Below, piece after piece: positions 52,374 through 63,217 of a stretch of 64,000 nt of DNA (the first letter of the stretch is position 1; every line of letters begins with the position of its first letter). The position numbers were made by a program, and so were the translations under genes. The notes beneath the pieces were generated by a model. It saw only the letters and a list, made by a program, of their open reading frames with translations, searched no databases and was not told the DNA's origin. This DNA is from Streptococcus sanguinis (GTDB lineage: Bacteria; Bacillota; Bacilli; Lactobacillales; Streptococcaceae): positions 496,001-560,000 of the forward strand of contig CP040556.1 of the NCBI GenBank assembly GCA_013378335.1, read 5' to 3'.

Positions 52374-53831
52374 GTGACGAAAGAAGAAAACTACTCACCG
52401 GAAGAAGAAAAGAAAGAGTCGGTCCTTGATTTTGAAGAGGCCAAGGAAATGACAGTCGGCCAAGCCACTCGTAAGAAAGAGGAGCTGGAAGCCGGTGTGA
52501 ATGAAAGCGACAATGTGCTGGATAAGTATATCAAGCAGCACCGTCAGGAAATCGAAGCAGGAAAATTTGAAACCCAGAAAATCAGAAAGCTGCAGGAGCA
52601 GGAAACGGCTCAGGCTGAGCAAGCCTCTTCCGATTTGACCGACTTCATCAAAGAAAGACGGCAAGAGGTTGAAAGTGAACAGGAGATTCCAACAGCTCAG
52701 TCGACAGCCACTGAGACTGCAAGTGAGCCAGAAGTAGCTCCAAACCCCTTAGGATCTCGCAGTCAACGCTCAGAGCAGGAAGATGCGGTTCCTGCTGCCC
52801 CCGTTCAAAAGACATCTTACGGTCCTATTCCGGAGCCGCTTGATGAGAAGGAATTACAGGTTCCTAAGACACCTTTCTACAAGAAAAAAGCTTTCCTTTA
52901 TCCAGTTTTAGGACTTTTAGGGATTGCTGTAGCGGGAACAGGGTTCTACTTTGCTCTGGGACATAATTGGGGTCACAAGACCGTTACAAGCTCCAGCTCT
53001 TCAACATCGCAGTCCAGCAAAAAGAGTTCGTCTTCCTCTAGCTCTGATAATACTGCCAAGGATCTGAAGTCCTTTAATGATGAGTATGCTTCATTTTTCA
53101 CAGATAGCAATCAGACAGCTATCAAAAACAGTAAATTTGGTGACTTGGAAAAGTTAAAAACCTTACTTGAAAACCTAAAAGGCAGCAAAGACTATGATGC
53201 AGCCAAGAGCAAGTATGATTCCTTAGTCAAGCAGATTTCGGCTATCCAAAGTGTCAATTCGCAGTTTGACGGCGGAGCGATCACTGACGGCGTCTTGAAC
53301 AAGGAAGCCAAGGCTAATACAAATGCGACCTTCTCAGATGTATCAAGCGGCAATGCTAAGCTAGATGAAGTTCTAAAGGCAGCAATTGCCCAAGGACGTA
53401 GCCAACAGGTGCCAACTCCAGCTCCTGCTACTGATCAGGGAGGCACTGGTGCGGGTACAAGCGGCGGTTCAAGTGCATCTGCTTCTGGTTCAGGGGCTTC
53501 TAACTCTTACTCTGGCTATGGTCTCCCAAGCACTGGAGTAAATCTGCAGAGAGACCTCAGTCGTGTCCCTTATAACCAAGCAGCTATTGATGACGTCAAC
53601 AATCCGGCTTGGACATTCAATCCTGGCGTTTTGGAGAGGATTTTGCAAACTTCTCGTGAGCGTGGCTATATTTCTGGAGATAACTATATCCTGGAACGCG
53701 TCAATATTATCAAAGGAAACGGCTACTATAACCTCTTTAAACCCGACGGCACCTATCTCTTCAGTATCAACTGTAAAACGGGATACTTCGTCGGAAATGG
53801 ACCGGGTTATGCTGACTCGCTTGATTTCTAG
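52374..53831 (+). CDS. mapZ: Mid-cell-anchored protein Z (division-site selection)
   Basis: MapZ (LocZ) marks the division site in streptococci by binding peptidoglycan outside and FtsZ inside, and it is a StkP substrate. The 485-residue protein starts at GTG 52374 behind GAAAGGAT and has an acidic cytosolic part (1-165) with threonines that could be phosphorylated. One membrane helix follows (FLYPVLGLLGIAVAGTGFYF, about 177-196), then a Ser-rich spacer and an extracellular helical domain (about 225-350). A G/S/A linker leads to a C-terminal folded domain (from about 385, ending GYADSLDF). The position after the methyltransferase gene is diagnostic. Confidence 0.93.
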   Translation: MTKEENYSPEEEKKESVLDFEEAKEMTVGQATRKKEELEAGVNESDNVLDKYIKQHRQEIEAGKFETQKIRKLQEQETAQAEQASSDLTDFIKERRQEVESEQEIPTAQSTATETASEPEVAPNPLGSRSQRSEQEDAVPAAPVQKTSYGPIPEPLDEKELQVPKTPFYKKKAFLYPVLGLLGIAVAGTGFYFALGHNWGHKTVTSSSSSTSQSSKKSSSSSSSDNTAKDLKSFNDEYASFFTDSNQTAIKNSKFGDLEKLKTLLENLKGSKDYDAAKSKYDSLVKQISAIQSVNSQFDGGAITDGVLNKEAKANTNATFSDVSSGNAKLDEVLKAAIAQGRSQQVPTPAPATDQGGTGAGTSGGSSASASGSGASNSYSGYGLPSTGVNLQRDLSRVPYNQAAIDDVNNPAWTFNPGVLERILQTSRERGYISGDNYILERVNIIKGNGYYNLFKPDGTYLFSINCKTGYFVGNGPGYADSLDF

Positions 53832-53899
53832 TTATCTGTTAATATTTCTTCAGCAGCTGGCTTTCTAGTTTGTTGATGGATTTCATTATACATGCACAA

Positions 53900-54066
53900 A
53901 AAGAGTTTGGGACAAAAGTCCAACCTCAAATATAAAAAGCGAACAAAACTAGTTTTCTGGTAATCAGAATTCTGCTTTGTTCGCTTTTCGCATTTAATTA
54001 TAGATTTGAAGGGCTTAATAATTAAGATTTTTAAAAATTGAAATCTTTTTGTCCCAAACTCTTTTT
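53900..54066 (+). repeat. Dispersed palindromic repeat, copy C
   Basis: This differs from copy A at only a few positions near the left terminus. It is bounded by GAGTTTGGGACAAAAG and CTTTTTGTCCCAAACTC and fills the space between the converging mapZ and luxS genes, reaching the luxS stop codon. It probably supplies terminator hairpins for both. Confidence 0.85.
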
Positions 54067-54547
54067 AAATCACATGGCGTTCAAAGGCATCATCAGAAAT
54101 CCCTTGGCTGAGAATAAGTTTAGCCCATTCTTTGGCTGAGAAAAGGCTGTGATCCTTGTAGTTTCCGCAGGATTCAATGGTTGTTCCAGGGACATCTTCC
54201 CAGCTAGTTGACTCAGCGATTTCTTCCAGACAGGATTTGATGACCTGAGCAATCTGGTTGGTACTGTGTTGGCCCCACATAATCATATGAAAACCGGTGC
54301 GGCAGCCAAAAGGTGAGCAGTCAATCATACCATCAATGCGCTTGCGGATCAGCATGGCCAGCAAATGCTCGATGGTATGCAGGCCGGCTGTCGGGATTGA
54401 ATCTTCATTAGGCTGAACCAAACGGATATCAAAATTGGAAATGATATCGCCTTTAGGACCGGTTTCCTCTCCGATGAGGCGGACGTAAGGCGCTTTGACA
54501 ATGGTGTGATCCAGCTCAAAGCTTTCAACGATAACTTCTTTAGACAT
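54065..54547 (-). CDS. luxS: S-ribosylhomocysteine lyase
   Basis: LuxS splits S-ribosylhomocysteine to homocysteine and DPD, the precursor of AI-2, in the activated methyl cycle. The 160-residue protein has the metal ligands H57 and H61 (HTIEH, with E60) and C127 (ESCGNY), and the catalytic C82 (FGCRTGF). SD AAAGGAG precedes ATG 54547. It is monocistronic and ends within repeat copy C. Confidence 0.97.
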   Translation of the reverse strand: MSKEVIVESFELDHTIVKAPYVRLIGEETGPKGDIISNFDIRLVQPNEDSIPTAGLHTIEHLLAMLIRKRIDGMIDCSPFGCRTGFHMIMWGQHSTNQIAQVIKSCLEEIAESTSWEDVPGTTIESCGNYKDHSLFSAKEWAKLILSQGISDDAFERHVI

Positions 54548-54835
54548 GGTTTCTCCTTTACAATGTAGCGAGTGCGAGAAGGTTTTTCTAGTGATATCAA
54601 GCCATAGGTTTGTCTTGTTAGTGAAGAAAAAGCCTGTCTCATATACACATTTTCTTCTCTGATTATAGCATAAAAAAATTTTATTTGGGAATAAAGTTTA
54701 AGTTTTAGAAAAATGAAAAATTTGAACAATCTTGCTTATGGTTTGAAAAAGTTTTGGTGCACAGGCTTCTACAAACTTTGATGATTTTGACGGTGAAAAT
54801 TGGACAAAAGCTTTCTTGAATTTCAAAAAATAGGT

Positions 54836-54864
54836 TTGTGAATTTTTTAGATTTGTGATAGAAT
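54836..54864 (+). promoter_or_regulatory. rny promoter
   Basis: TTGTGA (54836-54841), 17-base spacer, TAGAAT (54859-54864) with an extended TG at 54856-54857. The rest of the luxS-rny gap (54548-54911) is AT-rich; no other gene is seen. Confidence 0.7.
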
Positions 54865-54911
54865 AGTATGGAATTTTGAATTCAACAATTAAATAGATTT
54901 GGAGTAAAAAC

Positions 54912-56525
54912 ATGGACCTATTTCCTATAATTATGTCTGTTTTTGCTGCCATCATTGGTTTAGTGATTGGATATGTAAGTGTCTCGGCTAAGATGAAATC
55001 ATCTAAAGAAGCTGCAGAGCTTACTCTTTTAAATGCTGAACAAGAAGCAACCAATTTACGCGGACAAGCTGAACGCGAAGCTGATTTGATTATCAAAGAA
55101 GCCAAGCGGGAAACAAGTTCGCTTAAAAAAGAAGCACTTTTGGAGGCAAAAGAAGAAGCCAGAAAATATCGTGAACAAGTTGATGCAGAATTTAAGTCTG
55201 AACGTCAAGAGTTGAAACAAATCGAAAGCCGCTTGACAGAGCGCGCTTCTACCCTTGACCGCAAAGATGATAATTTAAGCAACAAAGAAAAGGCTTTGGA
55301 GCAAAAAGAACAAAGTCTCTCAGATAAATCTAAACACATTGATGCGCGTGAAGAACAAGTAGCGGAACTTGAAAAGCAGAAGGCAGCAGAGCTGGAGCGA
55401 GTTGCTTCGCTATCGCAGACAGAAGCGCGTGATATTATTTTGACGCAGACCGAAGACAAGCTTTCTAAAGAGATTGCGACTAGGATTCGGGATGCGGAGC
55501 AAGATATCAAAGAGCGGTCTGACAAGGTTGCCAAGAATATCTTGGTCCAAGCCATGCAGCGTATTGCTGGTGATTATGTTGCTGAGCAAACCAACTCAAC
55601 GGTGCATCTGCCAGATGACAGTATGAAGGGGCGGATTATTGGTCGGGAAGGTCGCAATATTCGGACTTTTGAAAGTCTGACTGGTATTGATGTCATCATT
55701 GATGATACGCCTGAAGTCGTTACTCTCTCAGGTTTTGATCCGATTCGCCGCGAGATTGCTCGTATGACTATGGAAGCACTCTTGAAAGATGGTCGCATTC
55801 ATCCAGCCCGCATCGAGGAGTTGGTTGAGAAGAACCGTCTGGAAATTGACAATCGCATTCGTGAGTACGGGGAAGCCGCAGCTTATGAAATCGGAGCTCC
55901 TAACCTACATCCTGATTTGATGAAAATCATGGGTCGCTTGCAGTTCCGTACTTCTTATGGCCAGAACGTCCTTCGGCACTCTATTGAGGTTGCCAAGCTT
56001 TCCGGTATTATTGCTGGTGAGCTTGGTGAAAATGCCAATTTAGCTCGCCGTGCTGGATTCCTCCATGATATTGGCAAGTCTATCGACCGTGAGGTTGAAG
56101 GCAGCCACGTGGAAATCGGGACAGAACTGGCTCGTAAGTACAAGGAGCATCCAATCGTTGTTAATACGATTGCTAGCCACCACGGAGATGTGGAAGCAGA
56201 AAGTGTCATTGCTGTTATCGTAGCTGCAGCAGACGCTCTTAGTGCCGCTCGGCCAGGTGCGCGTAGTGAATCTCTGGAAAGCTATATCAAGCGTCTCCAA
56301 GATTTGGAAGAGATCGCTAATAGCTTCAAGGGTGTCAAGAACAGCTTTGCTTTACAAGCCGGCCGGGAAATCCGGATTATGGTTCAGCCGGACAAGATTA
56401 AGGATGACAAGATTACGATTTTGGCGCACGATGTTCGTGAAAAAATCGAAAACAACTTGGAATATCCAGGCAATATCAAGGTGACGGTTATCCGTGAGAT
56501 GCGAGCCGTTGACTACGCAAAATAA
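54912..56525 (+). CDS. rny: Ribonuclease Y
   Basis: RNase Y is the membrane-anchored endoribonuclease that starts mRNA decay and riboswitch turnover. The 537-residue protein has an N-terminal membrane helix (about 5-25), a long coiled coil rich in E, K, A and Q (30-225), a KH domain with [13 protein letters not shown], and an HD domain with H385-D386 (FLHDIGKS) and the later SHHGDVE. SD GGAG precedes ATG 54912. It is monocistronic with its own terminator. Confidence 0.97.
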   Translation: MDLFPIIMSVFAAIIGLVIGYVSVSAKMKSSKEAAELTLLNAEQEATNLRGQAEREADLIIKEAKRETSSLKKEALLEAKEEARKYREQVDAEFKSERQELKQIESRLTERASTLDRKDDNLSNKEKALEQKEQSLSDKSKHIDAREEQVAELEKQKAAELERVASLSQTEARDIILTQTEDKLSKEIATRIRDAEQDIKERSDKVAKNILVQAMQRIAGDYVAEQTNSTVHLPDDSMKGRIIGREGRNIRTFESLTGIDVIIDDTPEVVTLSGFDPIRREIARMTMEALLKDGRIHPARIEELVEKNRLEIDNRIREYGEAAAYEIGAPNLHPDLMKIMGRLQFRTSYGQNVLRHSIEVAKLSGIIAGELGENANLARRAGFLHDIGKSIDREVEGSHVEIGTELARKYKEHPIVVNTIASHHGDVEAESVIAVIVAAADALSAARPGARSESLESYIKRLQDLEEIANSFKGVKNSFALQAGREIRIMVQPDKIKDDKITILAHDVREKIENNLEYPGNIKVTVIREMRAVDYAK

Positions 56526-56534
56526 AGAAAAAAT

Positions 56535-56561
56535 GCAGTCTGGTAACAGATTGCTTTTTTC
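56535..56561 (+). terminator. Intrinsic terminator after rny
   Basis: GCAGTCTG / CAGATTGC stem around GTAA, followed by T6. Confidence 0.8.
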
Positions 56562-56694
56562 TTGAATTATCTGCTGGTCTATTTTGTTTTCCGTATGATT
56601 GCTTGCTTATTTTTTCTATTTTCTCAAAACTCTAGACACATACATTTCTTCCTATCCTCTTGAAATATCAGCCTAATTTTGTTACACTAGATAG

Positions 56695-57345
<651 letters not shown>

Positions 57346-57373
57346 AAAGTTAGAAATTAGGTAGAAAATTATG

Positions 57374-57685
57374 ATGTTAAAACCGTCTATTGACACTTTA
57401 CTGGACAAGGTTCCGTCAAAATACTCCTTGGTTATTTTAGGGGCTAAGCGCGCTCATGAGCTTGAAGCTGGAGCTCCCGCTACGCAGGAATTCAAGTCTG
57501 TCAAATCCACTCTTCGTGCTTTGGAAGAAATTGAATCCGGCAATGTCGTTATCCATCCAGATCCAGAAGGCAAGCGCGAGGCAGTTCGCCGTCGGGCAGA
57601 AGAAGAGCGCCGGCGTAAAGAAGAAGAAGAACGCAAGATTAAAGAGCAAATCGCTAAAGAAAAAGAAGAAGGTGAGAAGATTTAA
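57374..57685 (+). CDS. rpoZ: DNA-directed RNA polymerase subunit omega
   Basis: The omega subunit helps fold beta-prime. The 103-residue protein starts [19 protein letters not shown], has GAKRAHELE and ends with the long charged helix of streptococcal omega ([18 protein letters not shown]). ATG 57374 matches the family start; ATG 57371 directly before it adds one Met. It lies between gmk and priA. Confidence 0.95.
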   Translation: MLKPSIDTLLDKVPSKYSLVILGAKRAHELEAGAPATQEFKSVKSTLRALEEIESGNVVIHPDPEGKREAVRRRAEEERRRKEEEERKIKEQIAKEKEEGEKI

Positions 57686-57745
57686 GGTTGGGGATGCTCA
57701 ATCTTATTTTTTCTGTAATGATGCTTAAGAAAGTGGGGTGAGAAT

Positions 57746-60133
57746 GTGAAGCTAGCAAAGATTATTGTGGATGTTCCTCTGATGCAGACGGACAAGCCCT
57801 ATAGCTATGCTATTCCAGAAGAGTTTTCAGGGATGCTGGCAGCTGGCATGCGGGTCCATGTCCCTTTTGGGCAGGGAAATCGCCTGATTCAGGGGATTGT
57901 GGTCGGCTTTGATGAGACGGGAGACCAAGAAGAGCTGAAGGAAATTGCGGAAGTTCTTGATTTCAGGCCAGTGCTAAACCAGGAACAGCTCTGGCTGGCG
58001 GATGAGCTGCGCAAGTCAGTCTTTTCTTATAAGATTACCCTTTTAAAGGCCATGCTGCCTAGTCTTCTCAACTCCAGCTATGATAAACTACTCTATCCGA
58101 CAGACTTACTGAATGATGAGGAGCGCTCAGCTATATTTGGTCAGGAAGACAGCCTTCGCTTTTCTGATTTGGACAAGAAAAGTCAGGCCAAGCTGATGCG
58201 ACTGACCCAGACTGGCCGCATTCGACTGGAGTATCAGGCGACGGACAAGAAGCATATTAAGACTGAGAAATGGTATCAGGTCAATCATACTACTCTGCAA
58301 AATCATGATCTTCCCCGAAAGGCTAAGAAAAAACAAGAATTAAAAGAAGTCTTGCTAGAGCAGAAAGATAGCCGTCTCTTGGCTGATTTGCGAGAAAACT
58401 TTTCGCGCGATATTATTAATTACTTTATCAAAGAAAATCTAATTAGCATAGAAGATAGAGAAATCAGCCGTTCTGCTGCTTATTTCCAAAAGGAGCGGCA
58501 GCAGCAAAGTCTGACCTTAAACGATGAACAGGCCGCAGCGGTTGTGGCAATCACTCAGAAAATTGGTCAGAGTCATTCTCGGCCAGTCCTCTTAGAAGGG
58601 ATCACAGGCAGTGGGAAGACCGAAGTTTACCTACAGGTCATCGCAGAGGCACTGGACCAGGGCAAGACCGCTATCATGCTGGTTCCAGAGATTTCTCTGA
58701 CTCCGCAGGTTACTGACCGCTTTATTTCTAGATTTGGCGACCAAGTTGCAATTTTGCATTCAGGTCTGTCTGATGGTGAGAAATATGATGAATGGCGCAA
58801 GGTGGAGCGAGGAGCTGCCCAGGTTGTTGTCGGCGCACGTTCAGCTATTTTTGCTCCCTTGACAAATATTGGAGCCATCATCATTGATGAAGAGCATGAA
58901 TCCTCCTACAAGCAGGATTCCAATCCTCGCTATCATGCCAGAGAGGTGGCTCTCCTGCGAGCTCAGTACAATCAAGCTGTTTTAGTGCTGGGTTCGGCGA
59001 CTCCGAGTTTGGAGAGCCGTGCTCGAGCAAGTCGTGGTGTCTATGATTTTCAGCTGCTCAGCAAGCGCGCAAATCCGCTGGCGCAGATTCCTCAAGTGGA
59101 AGTGGTGGATTTTCGGGATTATATCGGGCAGCATGAGGCCAGTAATTTCACCCCGGTCCTGCTAGAGGCTATTCAAGATCGTCTGGATAAGGGGGAACAA
59201 ACGGTTCTCATGCTCAACAGGCGGGGTTATTCCAGCTTTGTCATGTGTCGGGAATGTGGGACCGTTGATAGCTGCCCTAACTGTGATATTTCTCTGACTC
59301 TGCATATGGACACCAAGACCATGAACTGCCACTACTGTGGTTTTACTAAGAATATTCCTCAGTCTTGCCCTAACTGTGCCAGCCGCAGCATTCGCTATTA
59401 TGGGACTGGGACGCAGAAAGCTTATGATGAGTTGGTTCAGCTCTTTCCACAGGCTCGCATTTTGAGGATGGATGTAGATACGACCCGTAAGAAAGGCAGC
59501 CATGAAGCCATTTTAGAAAGCTTTGGCCAGGGGCAGGCAGATATTCTCTTAGGAACCCAGATGATAGCCAAGGGACTGGATTTTCCAAACGTGACGCTGG
59601 TTGGTGTTCTCAATGCAGACACAGCTCTCAATCTGCCGGACTTTCGCTCTTCTGAGCGAACCTTCCAGCTATTGACTCAGGTGGCAGGTCGGGCTGGTAG
59701 GGCAGAAAAGGCTGGTCAAGTCTTTATCCAGTCCTATAATCCTAACCATTATGCTATTGAGTTTGCCAAGCAGCAGGATTACGAGGGTTTTTATGCTTAT
59801 GAAATGGGAATCCGCCGGCAGCTGGGCTATCCGCCTTATTACTATACAGTCGGCTTGACTCTGTCCCACAAGGATGAAGGGACAGCAGTTCGAAAAGCCT
59901 ATGAGGTCATGGATATTCTGCGGAGCGGTCTGTCAGAAAAAGTGCAAATCCTAGGTCCAACGCCGAAGCCCATTGCCCGCACCCACAATCTCTATCATTA
60001 TCAGATTCTGCTCAAATATCGCTTTGAGGACAAGCTGCATGCGACGCTAAATCAAGTCTTGGACTGGACACAGAATCGGGACAATAAAGATTTACGCCTG
60101 ACAATTGATAATGAACCACAAAATTTTATGTAA
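57746..60133 (+). CDS. priA: Primosomal protein N' (replication restart helicase)
   Basis: PriA reloads the replisome at stalled forks. The 795-residue protein has an N-terminal DNA-binding domain, Walker A GITGSGKTEVYLQ (near 280-292), DEEH, a zinc module with CRECG, CPNC, CHYCG and CPNC pairs (near 490-550), and QVAGRAGRAEK as motif VI. The start is GTG 57746 with SD GGGGTGAG upstream. It is intact and of standard length. Confidence 0.97.
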   Translation: MKLAKIIVDVPLMQTDKPYSYAIPEEFSGMLAAGMRVHVPFGQGNRLIQGIVVGFDETGDQEELKEIAEVLDFRPVLNQEQLWLADELRKSVFSYKITLLKAMLPSLLNSSYDKLLYPTDLLNDEERSAIFGQEDSLRFSDLDKKSQAKLMRLTQTGRIRLEYQATDKKHIKTEKWYQVNHTTLQNHDLPRKAKKKQELKEVLLEQKDSRLLADLRENFSRDIINYFIKENLISIEDREISRSAAYFQKERQQQSLTLNDEQAAAVVAITQKIGQSHSRPVLLEGITGSGKTEVYLQVIAEALDQGKTAIMLVPEISLTPQVTDRFISRFGDQVAILHSGLSDGEKYDEWRKVERGAAQVVVGARSAIFAPLTNIGAIIIDEEHESSYKQDSNPRYHAREVALLRAQYNQAVLVLGSATPSLESRARASRGVYDFQLLSKRANPLAQIPQVEVVDFRDYIGQHEASNFTPVLLEAIQDRLDKGEQTVLMLNRRGYSSFVMCRECGTVDSCPNCDISLTLHMDTKTMNCHYCGFTKNIPQSCPNCASRSIRYYGTGTQKAYDELVQLFPQARILRMDVDTTRKKGSHEAILESFGQGQADILLGTQMIAKGLDFPNVTLVGVLNADTALNLPDFRSSERTFQLLTQVAGRAGRAEKAGQVFIQSYNPNHYAIEFAKQQDYEGFYAYEMGIRRQLGYPPYYYTVGLTLSHKDEGTAVRKAYEVMDILRSGLSEKVQILGPTPKPIARTHNLYHYQILLKYRFEDKLHATLNQVLDWTQNRDNKDLRLTIDNEPQNFM

Positions 60134-60216
60134 AGCTTTTTAGCCGAGATTAAGGTAGTTGCAGGCGACTTCTGATATAATAAGGGAAGGAACAAAGAAG
60201 GAATCAATAGTTAAAA

Positions 60217-61152
60217 ATGATGAAAATAATATTTATGGGAACACCGGACTTCTCAGCGACTGTCTTAAAAGGGCTGCTGGACAGCGGTCAATACCAAGTG
60301 TTAGCCGTGGTGACGCAGCCGGACCGTGCCGTCGGCCGTAAAAGAGAGATACGCATGACTCCAGTAAAAGAATTGGCCTTAGAATACAAGCTGCCGGTTT
60401 ATCAACCGGAAAAGCTGGCACAAAGCTCGGATATAGAGGAGTTGATGAACTTAGAAGCAGATGGTATTGTCACAGCTGCTTTTGGGCAGTTTTTGCCTAG
60501 CCGTTTGCTGGACAGTGTTGACTTTGCGGTGAATGTTCATGCCTCTTTGCTACCTAAATACCGAGGTGGGGCACCTATCCATTATGCTCTGATCAATGGA
60601 GATGAGCAAGCGGGTGTTACGATTATGGAAATGGTCAAGGAAATGGATGCCGGAGACATGATAGCCAGCAAGGCGACGCCGATTGAAGAGACTGACAATG
60701 TCGGAACTCTCTTTGAGAAATTGGCGTTTATCGGTCGAGATTTGTTGTTGGATGTGCTGCCAGCTTATAGGGCAGGGCAGATTACACCTCAGCCGCAGGA
60801 TCCTAGCCAGGTCACTTTCTCACCGAATATCAGCCCAGAAGAAGAGCGGGTAGACTGGAGCAAAACAAACCGCCAAATTTTCAATCAAATTCGTGGCATG
60901 TATCCTTGGCCGGTAGCTCATACCTTGCTGCAGGGGCAACGCTTTAAGATTTACGAAGCAGATATGACGGCTGGCAGCGGTCAGCCTGGACAGATATTGT
61001 CTATTAGTAAAAAAGAGCTTGTGGTCGCAGCTGGTCAGGGAGCTCTCTCGCTGAAGACAGTTCAGCCTGCTGGTAAACCCAAGATGGCTATCGTTGATTT
61101 TTTGAATGGACTGGGCCGCAGCCTGTCTATAGGAGATACTTTTGGAAAGTAA
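60217..61152 (+). CDS. fmt: Methionyl-tRNA formyltransferase
   Basis: Fmt formylates initiator Met-tRNA using 10-formyl-THF. The 311-residue protein has [15 protein letters not shown] at the start, the formyltransferase core with [17 protein letters not shown] (Asn and His), and the conserved VKEMDAGDM with the Asp. ATG 60217 and ATG 60220 are adjacent; AAGGAATC lies upstream. An extended -10 (TGaTATAAT, 60173-60181) lies just before it, so an internal promoter is likely. Its end overlaps rsmB. Confidence 0.96.
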   Translation: MMKIIFMGTPDFSATVLKGLLDSGQYQVLAVVTQPDRAVGRKREIRMTPVKELALEYKLPVYQPEKLAQSSDIEELMNLEADGIVTAAFGQFLPSRLLDSVDFAVNVHASLLPKYRGGAPIHYALINGDEQAGVTIMEMVKEMDAGDMIASKATPIEETDNVGTLFEKLAFIGRDLLLDVLPAYRAGQITPQPQDPSQVTFSPNISPEEERVDWSKTNRQIFNQIRGMYPWPVAHTLLQGQRFKIYEADMTAGSGQPGQILSISKKELVVAAGQGALSLKTVQPAGKPKMAIVDFLNGLGRSLSIGDTFGK

Positions 61153-62458
61153 GCAAAAAACGGCCCGTTGGCAGGCCTTGGAAATTTTGGAAGAAGTTTT
61201 TGAAGAAGGAGCCTATTCCAATATCGCCATAAACCGAGCTCTGAGTCAAAGCCTACTGAGTCAAGCAGATAAAGGTCTGGTAACAGAGCTGGTTTACGGC
61301 ACAGTTGCTCGGAAAATCACTCTGGAGTGGTATCTTTCTAACCTGATTGAGGATAGGGACAAATTAAATAACTGGCTCTACATTCTGCTTATGCTCAGTC
61401 TGTACCAGATGCTCTATCTGGATAAAATCCCTCAGCATGCAGCTGTTCATGAGGCTGTTGAAATTGCGAAAATCCGTAAGCGCGGCAGCGAGAAATTTGT
61501 CAATGCCTTGTTACGCAGGATTGAGCGTGAGGGTGTAGCTGATTTTAAAACGATCAAGCGCAAAAACAAGCGCTATTCGATCCAGTATTCTCTGCCGGTC
61601 TGGCTGGTCAAAGACCTGATAGAAGAGTATGGCGAAGAAAGAGCCCTAGCTATCTTTGCCAGTCTCTTTGTCCGCAGTAAGGCTAGTATTCGCGTGACAG
61701 ATATGTCGCGCAAGGCAGAGCTTCGCCAGCTTTTAGGGGCTGAGGACTCGCTCTTATCTCCGTCAGCCTTGGTTAAGAAACAGGGGCATTTTGCTGGGCA
61801 TCACCTTTTTGAAAGCGGAACGATTACGATTCAGGATGAGTCTAGCCAGCTTGTGGCTCCTGCTCTGGCCATCGAAGGAGAGGAGCAGATTCTGGATGCC
61901 TGCAGTGCACCGGGGGGCAAGACTGTCCACATGGCTTCCTATCTGACGAGCGGCCACATTACAGCCTTGGACCTCTACGATCATAAGTTAGAGCTCGTAG
62001 AAGAAAATGCAAAACGGCTGGGCTTGGCAGATAAAATCACTACTAAAAAGCTAGACGCAACCAAGGTATTTGAGACTTTTGGCCCAGATGCTTTCGATAA
62101 AATCCTGGTGGACGCTCCTTGCTCTGGTATTGGCTTAATTCGCCGCAAACCAGATATAAAATATAATAAAGAAAATGCAGATTTTGAGAATTTACAAAAA
62201 ATTCAGCTAGATATACTAGACAGCGTTTGTCAAAGTCTACGTAAAGGTGGTATAATAGCTTATAGTACTTGCACGATTATGGCCAAAGAGAATTTTGAGG
62301 TTGTCGAAAAATTTTTGGCCAGTCATCCGAATTTTGAGCAAGTCTTATTAGATCATGAAAGAAAAGATATCGTCAAAGACGGCTGTATCTTGATTACGCC
62401 GGAATTATATGAAAGCGACGGATTTTTTATCAGTCAATTTAGGAAGATATCGGAATAA
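61142..62458 (+). CDS. rsmB: 16S rRNA (cytosine-967-C5)-methyltransferase
   Basis: RsmB (Sun/RrmB) forms m5C967 in 16S rRNA. The 438-residue protein has an N-terminal NusB-like RNA-binding domain (1-140) and a methyltransferase domain with [24 protein letters not shown] and AYSTCTI, which hold the two catalytic cysteines. The start is TTG 61142 behind AGGAGA, overlapping the fmt stop by 11 bases, so the two are coupled. Confidence 0.95.
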   Translation: MESKQKTARWQALEILEEVFEEGAYSNIAINRALSQSLLSQADKGLVTELVYGTVARKITLEWYLSNLIEDRDKLNNWLYILLMLSLYQMLYLDKIPQHAAVHEAVEIAKIRKRGSEKFVNALLRRIEREGVADFKTIKRKNKRYSIQYSLPVWLVKDLIEEYGEERALAIFASLFVRSKASIRVTDMSRKAELRQLLGAEDSLLSPSALVKKQGHFAGHHLFESGTITIQDESSQLVAPALAIEGEEQILDACSAPGGKTVHMASYLTSGHITALDLYDHKLELVEENAKRLGLADKITTKKLDATKVFETFGPDAFDKILVDAPCSGIGLIRRKPDIKYNKENADFENLQKIQLDILDSVCQSLRKGGIIAYSTCTIMAKENFEVVEKFLASHPNFEQVLLDHERKDIVKDGCILITPELYESDGFFISQFRKISE

Positions 62459-62476
62459 GAGGAGGAAACTGACAGT

Positions 62477-63217
62477 ATGGAAATTTCATTATTAACAGAT
62501 GTTGGTCAAAAGCGTACAAATAACCAAGATTATGCCAATCTTTTTGTGAATCGGGCGGGCAAGACCCTGATCATCTTGGCAGATGGTATGGGCGGTCACA
62601 GAGCTGGAAACATTGCCAGCGAAATGGCTGTGACAGACTTAGGAGCTGCCTGGGTTGATACACAGATTGATTCGGTGAATCAAGTACGTGAATGGTTTGC
62701 GGAGCATTTGGAAGAGGAAAATCAGCGCATTCATCAATTTGGTCAAGATGAAGAATACAAGGGCATGGGCACGACTTTGGAAGCCTTGGCTATCATTGAT
62801 AATCAAGCCATCTATGCCCATATCGGCGATTCTCGCATTGGCTTGATCCGCGGTGATGAATACCGCCAGCTGACTAATGATCACTCGCTTGTTAATGCTT
62901 TATTGAAAGCTGGACAGATTACTCCAGAAGAAGCAGAGCGTCATCCGCAGAAGAATATCATTACCCAGTCTATTGGTCAAAAAGACGAAGTACAGCCTGA
63001 CTATGGCATGATTACCTTGGAAGATGGTGACTACCTTCTGCTCAACAGTGATGGTCTGACTAATATGATTTCAGACAGTGAAATTTGTGACATTGTCACC
63101 AGCGACATCAGCCTGTCTGAAAAAACACAAACCTTAATTCGCTTTGCCAACAATGCTGGAGGACTGGATAACATCACAGTTGCTCTGGTTCGCTTTGACA
63201 AGGAGGATAAGGCATGA
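62477..63217 (+). CDS. stp: PP2C-type Ser/Thr protein phosphatase
   Basis: Stp (PhpP) dephosphorylates StkP and its targets. The 246-residue cytosolic enzyme has the PPM metal motifs: [42 protein letters not shown], a late DGLTNM and a GGLDNIT at the end. SD AGAGGAGG precedes ATG 62477. Its stop overlaps the kinase start by 4 bases, the usual phosphatase-kinase pair. Confidence 0.96.
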   Translation: MEISLLTDVGQKRTNNQDYANLFVNRAGKTLIILADGMGGHRAGNIASEMAVTDLGAAWVDTQIDSVNQVREWFAEHLEEENQRIHQFGQDEEYKGMGTTLEALAIIDNQAIYAHIGDSRIGLIRGDEYRQLTNDHSLVNALLKAGQITPEEAERHPQKNIITQSIGQKDEVQPDYGMITLEDGDYLLLNSDGLTNMISDSEICDIVTSDISLSEKTQTLIRFANNAGGLDNITVALVRFDKEDKA